Shown here in pieces: positions 36,053 through 45,003 of a stretch of DNA of 64,000 nt (positions within the stretch are counted from its first letter, which is position 1; each line of letters starts with the position of its first letter). The position numbers and the translations under genes were made by a program. The notes under the pieces were generated by a model, which searched no databases, was not told the origin of the DNA, and worked only from the letters and a program-made list of their open reading frames with translations. Origin of the DNA: Neolewinella persica DSM 23188 (lineage in GTDB: Bacteria > Bacteroidota > Bacteroidia > Chitinophagales > Saprospiraceae); contig NZ_KB890439.1 of the NCBI RefSeq assembly GCF_000373105.1, forward strand, positions 1 through 64,000. Reading direction: 5' to 3'.

Positions 36053-37189
36053 GTGCGTCTTATAAAATTTCTACCATTTGTGTTTTTGTTGGCCGGCTGC
36101 CAGGACGACGATGGTGTCCGAACTCCGGATGGATTCTTCGACTGCGAAAGCATAGCTAGTAGCTGGTCCGCGCAAAGTAACGCTTATCTCGTCTTTCATT
36201 ACCCGCAGGATATCACCTTTATATCCGCTAATGATGCCGTTGCCGTTAGCAGATCAGGGCAAATTTCGCGGTCCTCGGATGGCGGGAGAACCTGGACGGT
36301 GACTGAAACTTACTGGAATGGTACCGTTGCAAATGAAAATGCCACTACCCGCGCCCGGTTATGGACAGTTCAGGCCATAAATGGAGACTTGATATATGCT
36401 GCCGGCGAAGATGAAGACGATCGTCGCTTTGATGGTGATATTGAAACAGATGCTGTCTTTCTAACTTCCGCCGATGGCGGGCGGTCCTGGGATAAAAGGT
36501 ACGCTACCGGACTAAGCGGCATATCGGATATTCGATTCATTGACGCCGATCAAGGATTTGCCTTGGGGGCTCCCAACGAAAATCCGGCGGATCAGCGCAT
36601 CTGGTTGTTCGCCACTGAAGACGGCGGAGAAAGCTGGAACCCGACAACTCTGGCCTACGACCGGTTGGCTTCTCCTAAGTTTCTGGATCGTCCCGAAGCA
36701 GTTAGTCACGTCGTTAAAATAAATACACAGGATGAATATGCCTTACTTACTCTAAACACTTTGGACGGTACGTGGGCCGAGAGCCCGCTTCCAGACAACG
36801 CTCAATATACCGTCCGATTCGTAACGCGTGATTTTGGAACAGCGGTCAACCACGAAGGCCTTTGGGTTACCGAAGACGGTGGAACAACCTGGACTTTGCG
36901 ACAGCAAGAGGTGGTTAGTGCTGGCACCCTGCTGTACCTTTCGGATGAGGAGAATTGGCTGGCAATCAATCGAATCACCAAGATAGAAACGGGTGGAGGG
37001 GAAGCCTGGGAGGTGCTGTTGTATTATGAAGTGTCCGAGACAAAAGACGGAGGAACAACCTGGGAAACCCGGAAAGTAGCAAAAGACTGCGATTACGTAA
37101 ACTCTTTCAATGGCCTGGTCGTACGCACCCCCGATAACGGATTTCTTACCGTTGCTTCACGGTCTAACCTGATTCGCTTCATGAATTAA
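36053..37189 (+). CDS. YCF48/BNR-repeat lipoprotein
   Basis: The 378-residue protein starts with GTG and has a lipobox (FVFLLAGC). It contains several BNR/YCF48-like units (SSDGGRTWTVTE, SADGGRSWDKRY, TEDGGESWNPTT, TEDGGTTWTLRQ, TKDGGTTWETRK), each a beta-propeller blade with an Asp-box-like turn SxDGGxTW. Such propellers act as assembly or binding modules in the envelope; sialidase activity is not indicated because the catalytic residues are not evident. Its last 75 codons are partly duplicated just downstream. Confidence 0.82.
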   Translation: MRLIKFLPFVFLLAGCQDDDGVRTPDGFFDCESIASSWSAQSNAYLVFHYPQDITFISANDAVAVSRSGQISRSSDGGRTWTVTETYWNGTVANENATTRARLWTVQAINGDLIYAAGEDEDDRRFDGDIETDAVFLTSADGGRSWDKRYATGLSGISDIRFIDADQGFALGAPNENPADQRIWLFATEDGGESWNPTTLAYDRLASPKFLDRPEAVSHVVKINTQDEYALLTLNTLDGTWAESPLPDNAQYTVRFVTRDFGTAVNHEGLWVTEDGGTTWTLRQQEVVSAGTLLYLSDEENWLAINRITKIETGGGEAWEVLLYYEVSETKDGGTTWETRKVAKDCDYVNSFNGLVVRTPDNGFLTVASRSNLIRFMN

Positions 37190-37219
37190 ATTCCCCTTAT
37201 AGTAGACGGGGCTACCGAT

Positions 37220-37462
37220 TAGAATAACTGGTTGGCCATCAAGGAAATAACCCTTTGGTACGACAATCGCCTTGAGGGAGCAACTGAATTACTTCATTAC
37301 GAAGTCTTAACAACAACCGACGGCGGTACCACCTGGACAAGCAGGAAAGTCGACAAGGATTGCAATTATGATCTGCCTTACCAGGTAAACCCAACGCGGA
37401 CCCCTAATGGAGGCTTTCTGACGGTGACCTCGAGGGCCAACCTGATTACTTTCGACAATTAA
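37220..37462 (+). pseudogene. partial duplicate of the YCF48-like gene tail
   Basis: The frame NNWLAIKEI... matches the last 75-80 residues of the preceding protein. Paired segments are EVLTTTDGGTTWTSRKVDKD against EVSETKDGGTTWETRKVAKD, and RTPNGGFLTVTSRANLITF against RTPDNGFLTVASRSNLIRF. No signal peptide or complete propeller is present, so it is a remnant of a tandem paralogue whose 5' part was deleted. Confidence 0.75.
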
Positions 37463-37506
37463 GCAGACGTCAAAGGCCTCAATCCTTGCTTTTAAAACCT
37501 TTCCCC

Positions 37507-37525
37507 TGCACCGGCGGCCGCGCCC
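37507..37525 (+). repeat. 19-bp GC-rich intergenic motif, copy 10
   Basis: Reads TGCACCGGCGGCCGCGCCC. It lies between the duplicate fragment and a convergent gene, so it does not precede a gene start. Confidence 0.75.
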
Positions 37526-37571
37526 TGAAGAGGGAATAAGATAATTGTTGAATTAATAATTTCCGCATTGA

Positions 37572-38831
37572 CTAATCATGCACCCGCCCCTTAATCTCTC
37601 CGCCTTGAACGGCTTTGTCTAAAGTGTCAGACTTAGCGTAAATGATGGGATCGGGAGACAGCCTGTTGAGGTCGGGCTGCCCGGCGTCTACCCAGCAGGT
37701 GTACCAAACGCTGCCGATGCTTAGGATGGCTGCACGGAAACGCTCTTCGACCATGCCCTGCATTTCCTTGTCCCAGGCCGCGGCAAATTCTGCACATTGT
37801 GTCTTGATGGTCCGGCCGGAGCGCTCGTCGAAGCACATCTGCTGATCGATGGGGTAGGTATCCCGTAAGCGCTGCTCGGTACGCAAAACACTGTCCACCA
37901 GGGAGTGGCTTTTCAGGACAATGCCCCAGTAATAGTCTCGTGGATTTTCGATGTACCTGGCCTTGCCAACAAAATAGTCGTAGGTGTCGTCAGCAAATAA
38001 CTCAGGAATTCTGCTTTCCCAAAAGCCATGAATACCCGTTTGTCCGGTCATCTGCCCATTGTAATTTTCGGTGGTATGCAAGGGCACGTGAGCGTCCCCT
38101 ACGTAGTGTCCCATCTCTGCACATAGCCGGAGGATTTTATCGGTGTCTTCATCGACAAAGGCTTGGGTTATACGCTTATGCATTGACTCCAGGTGGTAGG
38201 GAAGGATGCCAAATTCGGAGAAGTGCTCCCTTACATAAATCTCTTTTGGGTTTTCCCCAGGAAGGGGGAAACCAATGGCCCGCAAGCTGTCGGGCGAAAG
38301 GACGATGCGGTCTTCGTAGAACTGTGGCCAGACGTTGTTGAACCAAAAATCCCGGTAGCTGGCTAACTGAAGTTCCAACCTTTTGCCCTTAGAACTGCTC
38401 ATTTGTACTCTGCTGTCGGGGTAGAAACGCCGTTCAGGCGCGGGATGGGTGATCTCCTGCACCTTCCAGAAGGTGGTATCTCTGCCTTTTTCAACGATCA
38501 CCAACTCTGCCTTCCATATTTGTGCGTCGGTGTAAGTCCGAGGCACATCCGGAAAGGTCTTGCTTTCGCCCCAATGGTCAAGGTCAATATAGTGCCTGAC
38601 CGCCTCGAATTTCGAGGCGTAGCGACGCTTGTCGGGGTCAACGGCATGGTCCGTTAACCACTCGATATTGGCCCGGAAGAAGGGCATCATCTCCTGATCC
38701 AGGGTGAAGACTGCCAGCCGGTTAATGCGGCGGTGGCCGAAGAAACCCCATTGTGGATCGTCCAGGGGGAGGGTGGCGGAGGTCAGAATTAAACATGCGA
38801 CACCGGCGAGGAGAAAATGAAAAGGCTTCAT
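37572..38831 (-). CDS. zinc-dependent phospholipase C / S1-P1 nuclease-like protein
   Basis: The 419-residue protein has a signal peptide (FLLAGVACLILTSA). Mature residues begin QWGFFGHRRINRLAVF, placing a Trp and His near the N-terminus as in enzymes with a trinuclear zinc site. Other ligands fit HYIDLDHWG (about residues 87-95), HYVGDAHVPLHTTENYNG (about 241-258) and HGFWESRIPE. This is the S1/P1 nuclease and phospholipase C fold, which splits phosphodiester bonds in nucleic acids or phospholipids. Its length and sequence favour the Bacteroidota zinc-dependent phospholipase C group. Its role is probably phosphorus scavenging. Confidence 0.82.
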   Translation of the reverse strand: MKPFHFLLAGVACLILTSATLPLDDPQWGFFGHRRINRLAVFTLDQEMMPFFRANIEWLTDHAVDPDKRRYASKFEAVRHYIDLDHWGESKTFPDVPRTYTDAQIWKAELVIVEKGRDTTFWKVQEITHPAPERRFYPDSRVQMSSSKGKRLELQLASYRDFWFNNVWPQFYEDRIVLSPDSLRAIGFPLPGENPKEIYVREHFSEFGILPYHLESMHKRITQAFVDEDTDKILRLCAEMGHYVGDAHVPLHTTENYNGQMTGQTGIHGFWESRIPELFADDTYDYFVGKARYIENPRDYYWGIVLKSHSLVDSVLRTEQRLRDTYPIDQQMCFDERSGRTIKTQCAEFAAAWDKEMQGMVEERFRAAILSIGSVWYTCWVDAGQPDLNRLSPDPIIYAKSDTLDKAVQGGEIKGRVHD

Positions 38832-38915
38832 CGGGCTGATTTACTGCGAAGGGGAAGATACGGTGGATATGTAGCTACGTGGCTGGTAGCTGCCAACTTC
38901 AAGCTTAACGGACCA

Positions 38916-39926
38916 CTAGAAAGCACTGTATCCCACCATTAGCGGTTGAATCGTCTCAATGTTTAGCAGCACCCAATCCTCGTCATTATTAATGAAAGCG
39001 GTATAAGCCTCCAGGCCGCCGCCTTCCAGCACCTCACCACTTTTCAGGTCGTGCTGAAAGGTACGCCCTGCATACCTGGCGTACACTTTCATGATCTGTT
39101 CTTCCTGCCCTTCCTGTTTTACCCTTATGGTGGCGAAAGGCAAAATCTCTTTGGCTTTAGCGATGGTTTCTAAGTCTTTGTTCTCAAACCTGTTGACGTA
39201 GTACTTCTCATACCTGGCCAGGACGCCTTCCGCTCTTCCATAGGGAATGGTTCTGGTCTGCTGGCCAGTTTCATAAAAAGGGGAAAGGCGGAAATCGGTG
39301 CCAATTCTAGTTAAGGTAAAACTCTGATTACGTTGGGTAGGGTACTCGATGCTGAGGTATTCCACCTTTTCCGGGTCTACCCGAAAGTAGACTTTGTCGC
39401 GCCATTCATCGTCCCAGTGAGTGACCCGCATACGTACGTTGCCCGTAAAGTGGGGAAGGTGAACAACGTAAGGGTTTTCCTTGCCTTCAACAATGGCGTT
39501 AGTCCCTGTTTCATCGTAGGTGCCTCCACCAAGATAATAGCCTCGGATTTTCTGATCGTTTTTATCAAATACCTGGACAAGAATACCGTGGGAGGCAATG
39601 TCATCGATCATGTGTTTCTTAGCACCTTCGGTAGGCAGGCTTTTGATGTCGAGGTTCGTGATGACGTCCTGAAGATTGGCCATCATGTTCTCATTAGCGG
39701 GAACGCCGTTGGCTAACCATCCGGTAATTCCTCCGCGTGTCAGGGTGGTGTTGTGTCCGTCGCGGTCGGCAATCAGGATACGATGAACCTCGTCGAATTC
39801 AGCAATGCCGAAACGGCGCTCTTCGGCGCGTTCCTCGGCGGTAGCGGGCTTGGAGCTGGTGGTGGCCCACCAGGCAATCCCCCCTAGCAGGAGGACGGAG
39901 AGGAGAAGGATAAGCGTTCTGTTCAT
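38916..39926 (-). CDS. DUF4340 protein, gliding-operon partner
   Basis: The 336-residue protein has one N-terminal membrane anchor (MNRTLILLLSVLLLGGIAWW) and a DUF4340-type extracytoplasmic domain (IDDIASHGILVQVFD, VVHLPHFTGNVRMRVTHWDD). DUF4340 genes commonly lie beside ABC-type gldG/gldF genes in Bacteroidota, as here, where the start is 49 bp after gldG. The longer frame (40091) overlaps gldG and was rejected. It likely forms an envelope complex with GldG. Confidence 0.82.
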   Translation of the reverse strand: MNRTLILLLSVLLLGGIAWWATTSSKPATAEERAEERRFGIAEFDEVHRILIADRDGHNTTLTRGGITGWLANGVPANENMMANLQDVITNLDIKSLPTEGAKKHMIDDIASHGILVQVFDKNDQKIRGYYLGGGTYDETGTNAIVEGKENPYVVHLPHFTGNVRMRVTHWDDEWRDKVYFRVDPEKVEYLSIEYPTQRNQSFTLTRIGTDFRLSPFYETGQQTRTIPYGRAEGVLARYEKYYVNRFENKDLETIAKAKEILPFATIRVKQEGQEEQIMKVYARYAGRTFQHDLKSGEVLEGGGLEAYTAFINNDEDWVLLNIETIQPLMVGYSAF

Positions 39927-39975
39927 TTGGTCAGTTCGGGATGAGCACAATATTGGAAGTAGGTAAGCCGGAGCT

Positions 39976-41712
39976 TTACGTCGTGTGTTTTCTGGCATAT
40001 CGTCGCCGACGTAGCCAGTTAAAGACCAGGCCGAAGCCAGCAAGTAAAAGCATTGGTACTCCCAGGTTGAGGGCTCGCCAATAGCCTGCATCAGCCCGAG
40101 CGGCCTCTTGATCGGTCAGGCGCAATTTCACGTCTTTGCCCCTTGCGGCAATAACACCGTCAGGATTGAGCAGATACTCGATGGCATTCAGCAGGAGCAC
40201 TTTGTTTGCGTAGGTAAACTTTTCCCAAATGTTGTATCCGGTGGGGTAAGTTTCTCCTTTAATTACGGGATTTGACAACACATCGCCGTCAGCAATCACG
40301 ATCATGCTGGTGGTGACGGATACGCCACGAAAATCTATCCCATTCTCCTGAAGCAACTGTTCATTTGCCTGGGTAAGCCGGTTAGCATAAGGGCTGTTAA
40401 AAGTGCCTTCCAGCAGGTAAGCAAAAGGTAGCCCCTCTTCATTAAAGCGGTCAAGGTCCAGCTTGTATTTCTGTGCGTCCAAATCAATTGGTGCAGGAAG
40501 CCGTTTTCTGCGGGACCGGTTGCTGGATTGAAGTAAAACGGTCTTTTTTACGCCAGGGTCTTCATCATTGACGGTTTCAATTACGGTGGGAAACCGCAAA
40601 TCAACGGGGTCAAGGTTCTTAACGATGGGGTGTTCAGAAACCGGGATGGCCCGAACGTGATAGGGGAAAGGCGTGAATGATACGTTCGGGCGCCCACCGG
40701 TTGAGCCAGTGACTATTGGGATACTAGTGCTTTGAAGGTCAAGCCCCAATACGGGTGACATGCGAAATCCGTATTTGAAAAAGAGGTTTTCGAGACCCAA
40801 CTCTCGTGGGTTTGGGTAGAATTCGTTGCGGGTCAACAGCGAATCATAGTCCATGCCAACGGCGTCAATGGCCCATAGTACCTTGCCCCCATTCATCACG
40901 TACTGATCGAGCTTGAAGGCTTCGTAATCAGAAAATGGCTTGTTCGGTTTAGCAACGATCAGCAGCTTTACATCTTGCGGTATAAAAGCAAAACTGTCGA
41001 GGTGTACCGGCCCAACTTCGTAGTCTTTTACGAGTGTACTGAAAAGGTCTCCGGTATTCTGCGGTGGGAGTTCGCCGTGCCCGAAAGTAATGCCAATCAG
41101 GGGCTTGTCGTTATCGGTTAGTCCCTGAATCGCTCGCGTGAAATTATACTCAAGCAGTGATTCCGCCTTGTTGATCTGACGGGCTTCGCTGAAACCACGT
41201 GGTGCCGGTTGCAGCAACGGTGCGATGCGGGTGCGGCCACCGTAGTAAAAGATGGCGTAGGGGTAAACGAGATTGGATGAACGTTCGGAGGCGCTTGCTG
41301 CGGAGTAAACCGTGACCGGAAAAATACCCTCTTCCGCCAGGTTTCGCTGCCTTTCCTGTACCTGGTCTTTATCTCCGGCTAAGGGATCTGCGAACTCGTA
41401 CTCCAGTAGTGAATTGTTGCCCGAAAAATCAATGAGCATTTCCTCCACTTTCTCGGAAAGTCGTTGATAGTTAGCGGGTAGGTCGCCGGTGAGCAGGATG
41501 CGGACAAACAACGGTTCTTCCAATTGCCGGAGTTGCTCCACGGTGTTGTCCGTAAGGGTGAAACGTTTGTCCTCCGTCAGGTCCAATGCGCCGTGTAAGG
41601 GTAGCCCACCGATGCGGGCGTTGGCGAGTACATTGATGATGATCAATAGCGCAACCGCCAGCACGAACTGAATGAGGGATTGCGTTTTGTGTTTACGTTC
41701 TAATTGAGCCAT
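39976..41712 (-). CDS. gldG: gliding-motility ABC transporter component GldG
   Basis: The 578-residue protein has an N-terminal membrane segment (residues ~14-31, FVLAVALLIIINVLANAR). A large extracytoplasmic ABC_transp_aux-type domain follows (KRFTLTDNTVEQLRQLEEPL, ITFGHGELPPQNTGDLFSTL), and a second membrane segment lies near the C-terminus (about 552-568, LGVPMLLLAGFGLVFNWL) before the basic tail RRRRYARKH. In flavobacteria GldA, GldF and GldG form an ABC transporter linked to gliding. Here gldF does not sit beside gldG; a DUF4340 gene follows instead. Whether this bacterium glides cannot be told from the sequence. Confidence 0.87.
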   Translation of the reverse strand: MAQLERKHKTQSLIQFVLAVALLIIINVLANARIGGLPLHGALDLTEDKRFTLTDNTVEQLRQLEEPLFVRILLTGDLPANYQRLSEKVEEMLIDFSGNNSLLEYEFADPLAGDKDQVQERQRNLAEEGIFPVTVYSAASASERSSNLVYPYAIFYYGGRTRIAPLLQPAPRGFSEARQINKAESLLEYNFTRAIQGLTDNDKPLIGITFGHGELPPQNTGDLFSTLVKDYEVGPVHLDSFAFIPQDVKLLIVAKPNKPFSDYEAFKLDQYVMNGGKVLWAIDAVGMDYDSLLTRNEFYPNPRELGLENLFFKYGFRMSPVLGLDLQSTSIPIVTGSTGGRPNVSFTPFPYHVRAIPVSEHPIVKNLDPVDLRFPTVIETVNDEDPGVKKTVLLQSSNRSRRKRLPAPIDLDAQKYKLDLDRFNEEGLPFAYLLEGTFNSPYANRLTQANEQLLQENGIDFRGVSVTTSMIVIADGDVLSNPVIKGETYPTGYNIWEKFTYANKVLLLNAIEYLLNPDGVIAARGKDVKLRLTDQEAARADAGYWRALNLGVPMLLLAGFGLVFNWLRRRRYARKHTT

Positions 41713-41791
41713 ATGCAGAATGAGAACGCGAAGATAACATTAGGGATTACACTGCCGGCCCTGTATTGGGGTTTTGACGTTTGGATGGCAG

Positions 41792-41940
41792 TGATTGAGT
41801 GAGTTGGCGAGTCACTGAGTAGCTGCCGCTAGTACCGTTCGCATCCTTAGGGTACTCACCCTGGGCGAACGAGCGCAGCGAATTGAGTGGAAACAGCGGC
41901 AGCAACTCAGCGACTCGCCAACTCACATACTCACTCAATA
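41792..41940. repeat. long hairpin element B4
   Basis: The left arm is TGATTGAGTGAGTTGGCGAG, then TCACTGAGTAGCTGCCGCT. The right arm is AGCGAATTGAGTGGAAACAG, then CGGCAGCAACTCAGCGACTCG and a final ACTCACATACTCACTCAAT. Of the four copies this is the best paired. It overlaps the last codons of the LD-carboxypeptidase gene. Confidence 0.7.
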
Positions 41941-42929
41941 ATCTCGACCCGCATCCTCTCCATAGAAACCCGTGCCTTCAGGCCAACCGGCAGCGTACAC
42001 ATATCCTTGATGTGACCAACTGGAAAACCGTAGGCTACGGGTATCCCCAGGTCTTCGAATCTTCCGGTAAGCGTTTCCCGTAAGGTGAGAGAACGGTCGT
42101 CGGGGTCAGCCTCACATCCCTTGAACACTCCAAGCAGGATACCTGCAGTACTGCCCAGGTCCCAGCTTTGCCGCAACTGAGTCAGCATCCGGTCAAGCTT
42201 GTAGGGATCTTCGCCGATGTCCTCGATAAACAGCAGGCTTCCTTTAATGGGGGGAACATAGTCAGTCCCGGAAGCGGCCGCTAGCAAACTGAGGTTGCCG
42301 CCCCAGAGCCTTCCTTCTGCTGTCCCTGCCCGGATGACATAGGATTCGTAAACAGTTTCCTCCGGACTAACCGGTGGCCGCTCAATGGCCGCCCAGGAAT
42401 TCCCTTCCATTAGTGCAGCTTTAAGATGCTTGGTGGTATAGTCGGTAAAATCAGAAGATCCAACCGGGCCATGGAACGTCACCAGGCCCGTTTGGCGGGT
42501 TATGGCGTTCGTTAAGGCTGTGATGTCACTATACCCAATGAGAATTTTCGGGTTGCGTTTGATCATCTTATAGTCCAGTTGCGGTAAAAGCCGACCACAT
42601 CCATAGCCTCCTCTTACACACCAAACTGCCTTCACCGCTGGATCGGCAAACATAGCGTGGAGATCGTCGAGTCGCTGGCGATCGGATCCGGCAAGGAAAC
42701 CCTTGATCGCACGAATGTTTTTACCTGGCCTTACTTTTAATCCCAGGCTTTCGATCTGCCGGATAGCTTTTGAAATACCCTCTTCGCTAATTGAACTTCC
42801 GGGGGCGATGAGCCCAACGGTATCACCGGGGCGTAGCCGGGCAGGAATAATAAGCCGTTTATCTTCTCCGGCCATGGAAGTAAAAAATGGCAGTGCGAGG
42901 CTGGTGCCGAGGAAAGTTCGTCTTTGCAT
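41931..42929 (-). CDS. LD-carboxypeptidase (S66), Tat-type signal
   Basis: The 332-residue enzyme trims the terminal D-Ala from murein tetrapeptides in peptidoglycan recycling. Motifs are the entry PGDTVGLIAPGS, the serine nucleophile in ILIGYSDITAL (about residue 118), and the Glu and His of the Ser-Glu-His triad in LLFIEDIGEDPYK and VGHIKDMCTLPVG. The N-terminus MQRRTFLGTSLALPFF looks like a Tat or Sec signal, which would put it in the periplasm, whereas LdcA of E. coli is cytoplasmic. Confidence 0.9.
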   Translation of the reverse strand: MQRRTFLGTSLALPFFTSMAGEDKRLIIPARLRPGDTVGLIAPGSSISEEGISKAIRQIESLGLKVRPGKNIRAIKGFLAGSDRQRLDDLHAMFADPAVKAVWCVRGGYGCGRLLPQLDYKMIKRNPKILIGYSDITALTNAITRQTGLVTFHGPVGSSDFTDYTTKHLKAALMEGNSWAAIERPPVSPEETVYESYVIRAGTAEGRLWGGNLSLLAAASGTDYVPPIKGSLLFIEDIGEDPYKLDRMLTQLRQSWDLGSTAGILLGVFKGCEADPDDRSLTLRETLTGRFEDLGIPVAYGFPVGHIKDMCTLPVGLKARVSMERMRVEIIE

Positions 42930-43165
42930 GATGCCGACATTAGAGCTGGTTAGGAAATCCGATTTCTGATTGTGAACGAGCCATTTTGTGGCAGGTTGAG
43001 GTCAAAAAATGGACTCATTGCTGGTTAATAGTACACTTTTATGGATGCAGAGCAGGCCGAAGGGGGACGTTCGCAGGTCGGAGACCTATTTTCTGGTGCG
43101 CGCATTGAATGGGTAAGATATTGTACTTTGTGGAGGAACGGACAAGGTGCCGTAAACTATCTTAA

Positions 43166-44773
43166 ATGAATTACCTTCAACAATACCACGTCCTATTCAG
43201 TGGGGTGGCTGTCTTTCTGCTATTGGGAGGATTTACCAGCCTGTTTTCTTCCGAGGCGAAGCAAATGACTGAGTTATGTGCCAATGCGATTGATGATGAC
43301 AATGATGGTCTCATTGACCTGAACGATCCGGATTGCATCTGTGAGGTCATTGAACCAGTGTCCCTGATTCCTAACCCTTCTTTTGAAGATTTGAATTGCT
43401 GCCCCAGCAGTCGGAGCCAGCTTAACTGTGCGGATGTCTGGATTCAGGCTTCTGCTCCGACCACTGACCTGATTCATCAGTGTGGTTGGCCCGGATGGCC
43501 CGATTATGCTCCGCCTCTGCCATTTCCCGATGGTGAAGGCGTATTGGGGTTCAGGGATGGCCGCCCTTCCTTTATGTTGGAGGCTGCGAACCCCAATTGG
43601 AAAGAGTATGCAGGAGCTTGCTTATTAAGTCCGTTAGTGACGGGCAACCGATACCGGTTCGAATTTGAGGTCGGTTTTGTCAACCGGACTTTTTCTCCGC
43701 CAATAAACATTACTTTTTTCGGAACAAGGAATTGTGATAACCTTCCATTTGGGGGCAATGACGATCGTTTTGGCTGCCCGACCAATGGCCCCGACTGGAT
43801 TAACCTTGGGTCAACGATGGTTAATGGTGGATCAGGTAATCAATGGGTGAAGGCTGTGATTGATATGGAGGCTACCGCTGATATAGAAGCGATCGCTATC
43901 GGCCCTGGTTGTCCGGAAATAGTGGCAGATGTAGGCTTGTATTATTATTTTGACAACCTGGTACTGGATGACTTCGAGTCTTTTACCTTTAAGATTAGCG
44001 GTACCGTTCATCCCTGTAGTGATGCCTATCGACTTTCCGTACCTGATCGGGATAACGCAAATTTTCAATGGTACTTCAATGGGGTCGCGATTCTGGGTGA
44101 AACGAGCGCTAATCTTGGCCGGCTCCCAATTGACGGCAAATACATCGTAGTGATTGATGATGGAAGCGGCTGTCGCACTTCATCAGAGTTTGAATACATC
44201 AGGCCCGTCATCGAAATGCCGGCCTCAGTAGTTATTTGCCCGGAGGATGTTTATCCTTTTGGTGATCTTCAACTCGGCACGACAGGAGCCTATCTCGATA
44301 CTTTCCGCTCAATTAATAATTGTGACAGTATTGTACCACTTCAACTAACGGTTCTGGGGGAATCAGTAGACACTGTGGATGTCAGCATATTCGAGGGGGA
44401 ATCCTACGAAATCGGAGCATTTAACATCCGGAAGGAGGGAGAATTCTACGTCACACTTTCCTCCAGCCTTAACTGTGACAGCCTGGTACTTGTCCGGCTC
44501 GATTATTACAACGTGTATTTCCCCACTGCATTCTCGCCCAATAGCGACGGTGTTAATGACTTTTTTACGGTGCAGGGAGGAGACGACTTGGTGGAAGTAC
44601 TGGAACTGAAAGTGTTCGATCGCTGGGGGAATGAACTGTCGGCGGATAAATCATGGGATGGAAGCAGGGCGGGAGAACCTCTAAACCCGGGGGTCTACGT
44701 CTACCGGGCGAGACTGTTGATGGACGATGGGGAGGAAAGGGCCTTTTCGGGCGCGGTGTCGTTGTTAAGGTGA
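43166..44773 (+). CDS. secreted protein with T9SS type B (CHU_C) C-terminal domain
   Basis: The 535-residue protein has a signal/anchor near residues 8-24 (VLFSGVAVFLLLGGFTSL). A calcium-like motif CANAIDDDNDGLIDLNDPDC follows. A carbohydrate-binding-like beta domain (about residues 60-270) comes next, then Ig-like segments, and a terminal CHU_C/gliding-motility-associated domain (YFPTAFSPNSDGVNDFF, LKVFDRWGNELS, PLNPGVYVYRARLLMDDGEE). The last domain sends proteins through the type IX secretion system, with type B cargo often kept by PorP/SprF partners. The protein is probably exported to the surface; its ligand is unknown. Confidence 0.88.
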   Translation: MNYLQQYHVLFSGVAVFLLLGGFTSLFSSEAKQMTELCANAIDDDNDGLIDLNDPDCICEVIEPVSLIPNPSFEDLNCCPSSRSQLNCADVWIQASAPTTDLIHQCGWPGWPDYAPPLPFPDGEGVLGFRDGRPSFMLEAANPNWKEYAGACLLSPLVTGNRYRFEFEVGFVNRTFSPPINITFFGTRNCDNLPFGGNDDRFGCPTNGPDWINLGSTMVNGGSGNQWVKAVIDMEATADIEAIAIGPGCPEIVADVGLYYYFDNLVLDDFESFTFKISGTVHPCSDAYRLSVPDRDNANFQWYFNGVAILGETSANLGRLPIDGKYIVVIDDGSGCRTSSEFEYIRPVIEMPASVVICPEDVYPFGDLQLGTTGAYLDTFRSINNCDSIVPLQLTVLGESVDTVDVSIFEGESYEIGAFNIRKEGEFYVTLSSSLNCDSLVLVRLDYYNVYFPTAFSPNSDGVNDFFTVQGGDDLVEVLELKVFDRWGNELSADKSWDGSRAGEPLNPGVYVYRARLLMDDGEERAFSGAVSLLR

Positions 44774-44800
44774 TCATTCAGGAAGGGGGTTGCTATCTCC

Positions 44801-44819
44801 GGGCGGGGCCGCAGGTGCA
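44801..44819 (-). repeat. 19-bp GC-rich intergenic motif, copy 11
   Basis: On the minus strand it reads TGCACCTGCGGCCCCGCCC. It follows the CHU_C gene by 27 bp and points back at its 3' end, one of three copies not aimed at a gene start. Confidence 0.8.
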
Positions 44820-44969
44820 ATAAAAGTGATGGAAAAGCAGGGTAGTGGCCGGGGTGGAGTGACTGTGTCGCGACGTAATGCATACTATTCGCTGCACAGT
44901 CGCTCTAACCTGATACGAGACAATCGCCATATGAATCAACCGTCATTTATCTCGTCGGCGGTTATAGTA

Positions 44970-44977
44970 TATCTTTG
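44970..44977 (+). promoter_or_regulatory. -7 promoter element of the first ferredoxin gene
   Basis: TATCTTTG matches TAnnTTTG and is followed by CG. TTTA at 44946 lies at about the -33 position. The ferredoxin ATG is 27 bp downstream. Confidence 0.65.
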
Positions 44978-45003
44978 CGTCTTCTAAAACAATAGGTCTC
45001 GAA

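Noticed and set aside
43060-43080. Further degenerate copy of the GC-rich motif
   Set aside because: GGGGGACGTTCGCAGGTCGG keeps only the CGCAGGT core; too many mismatches to count.
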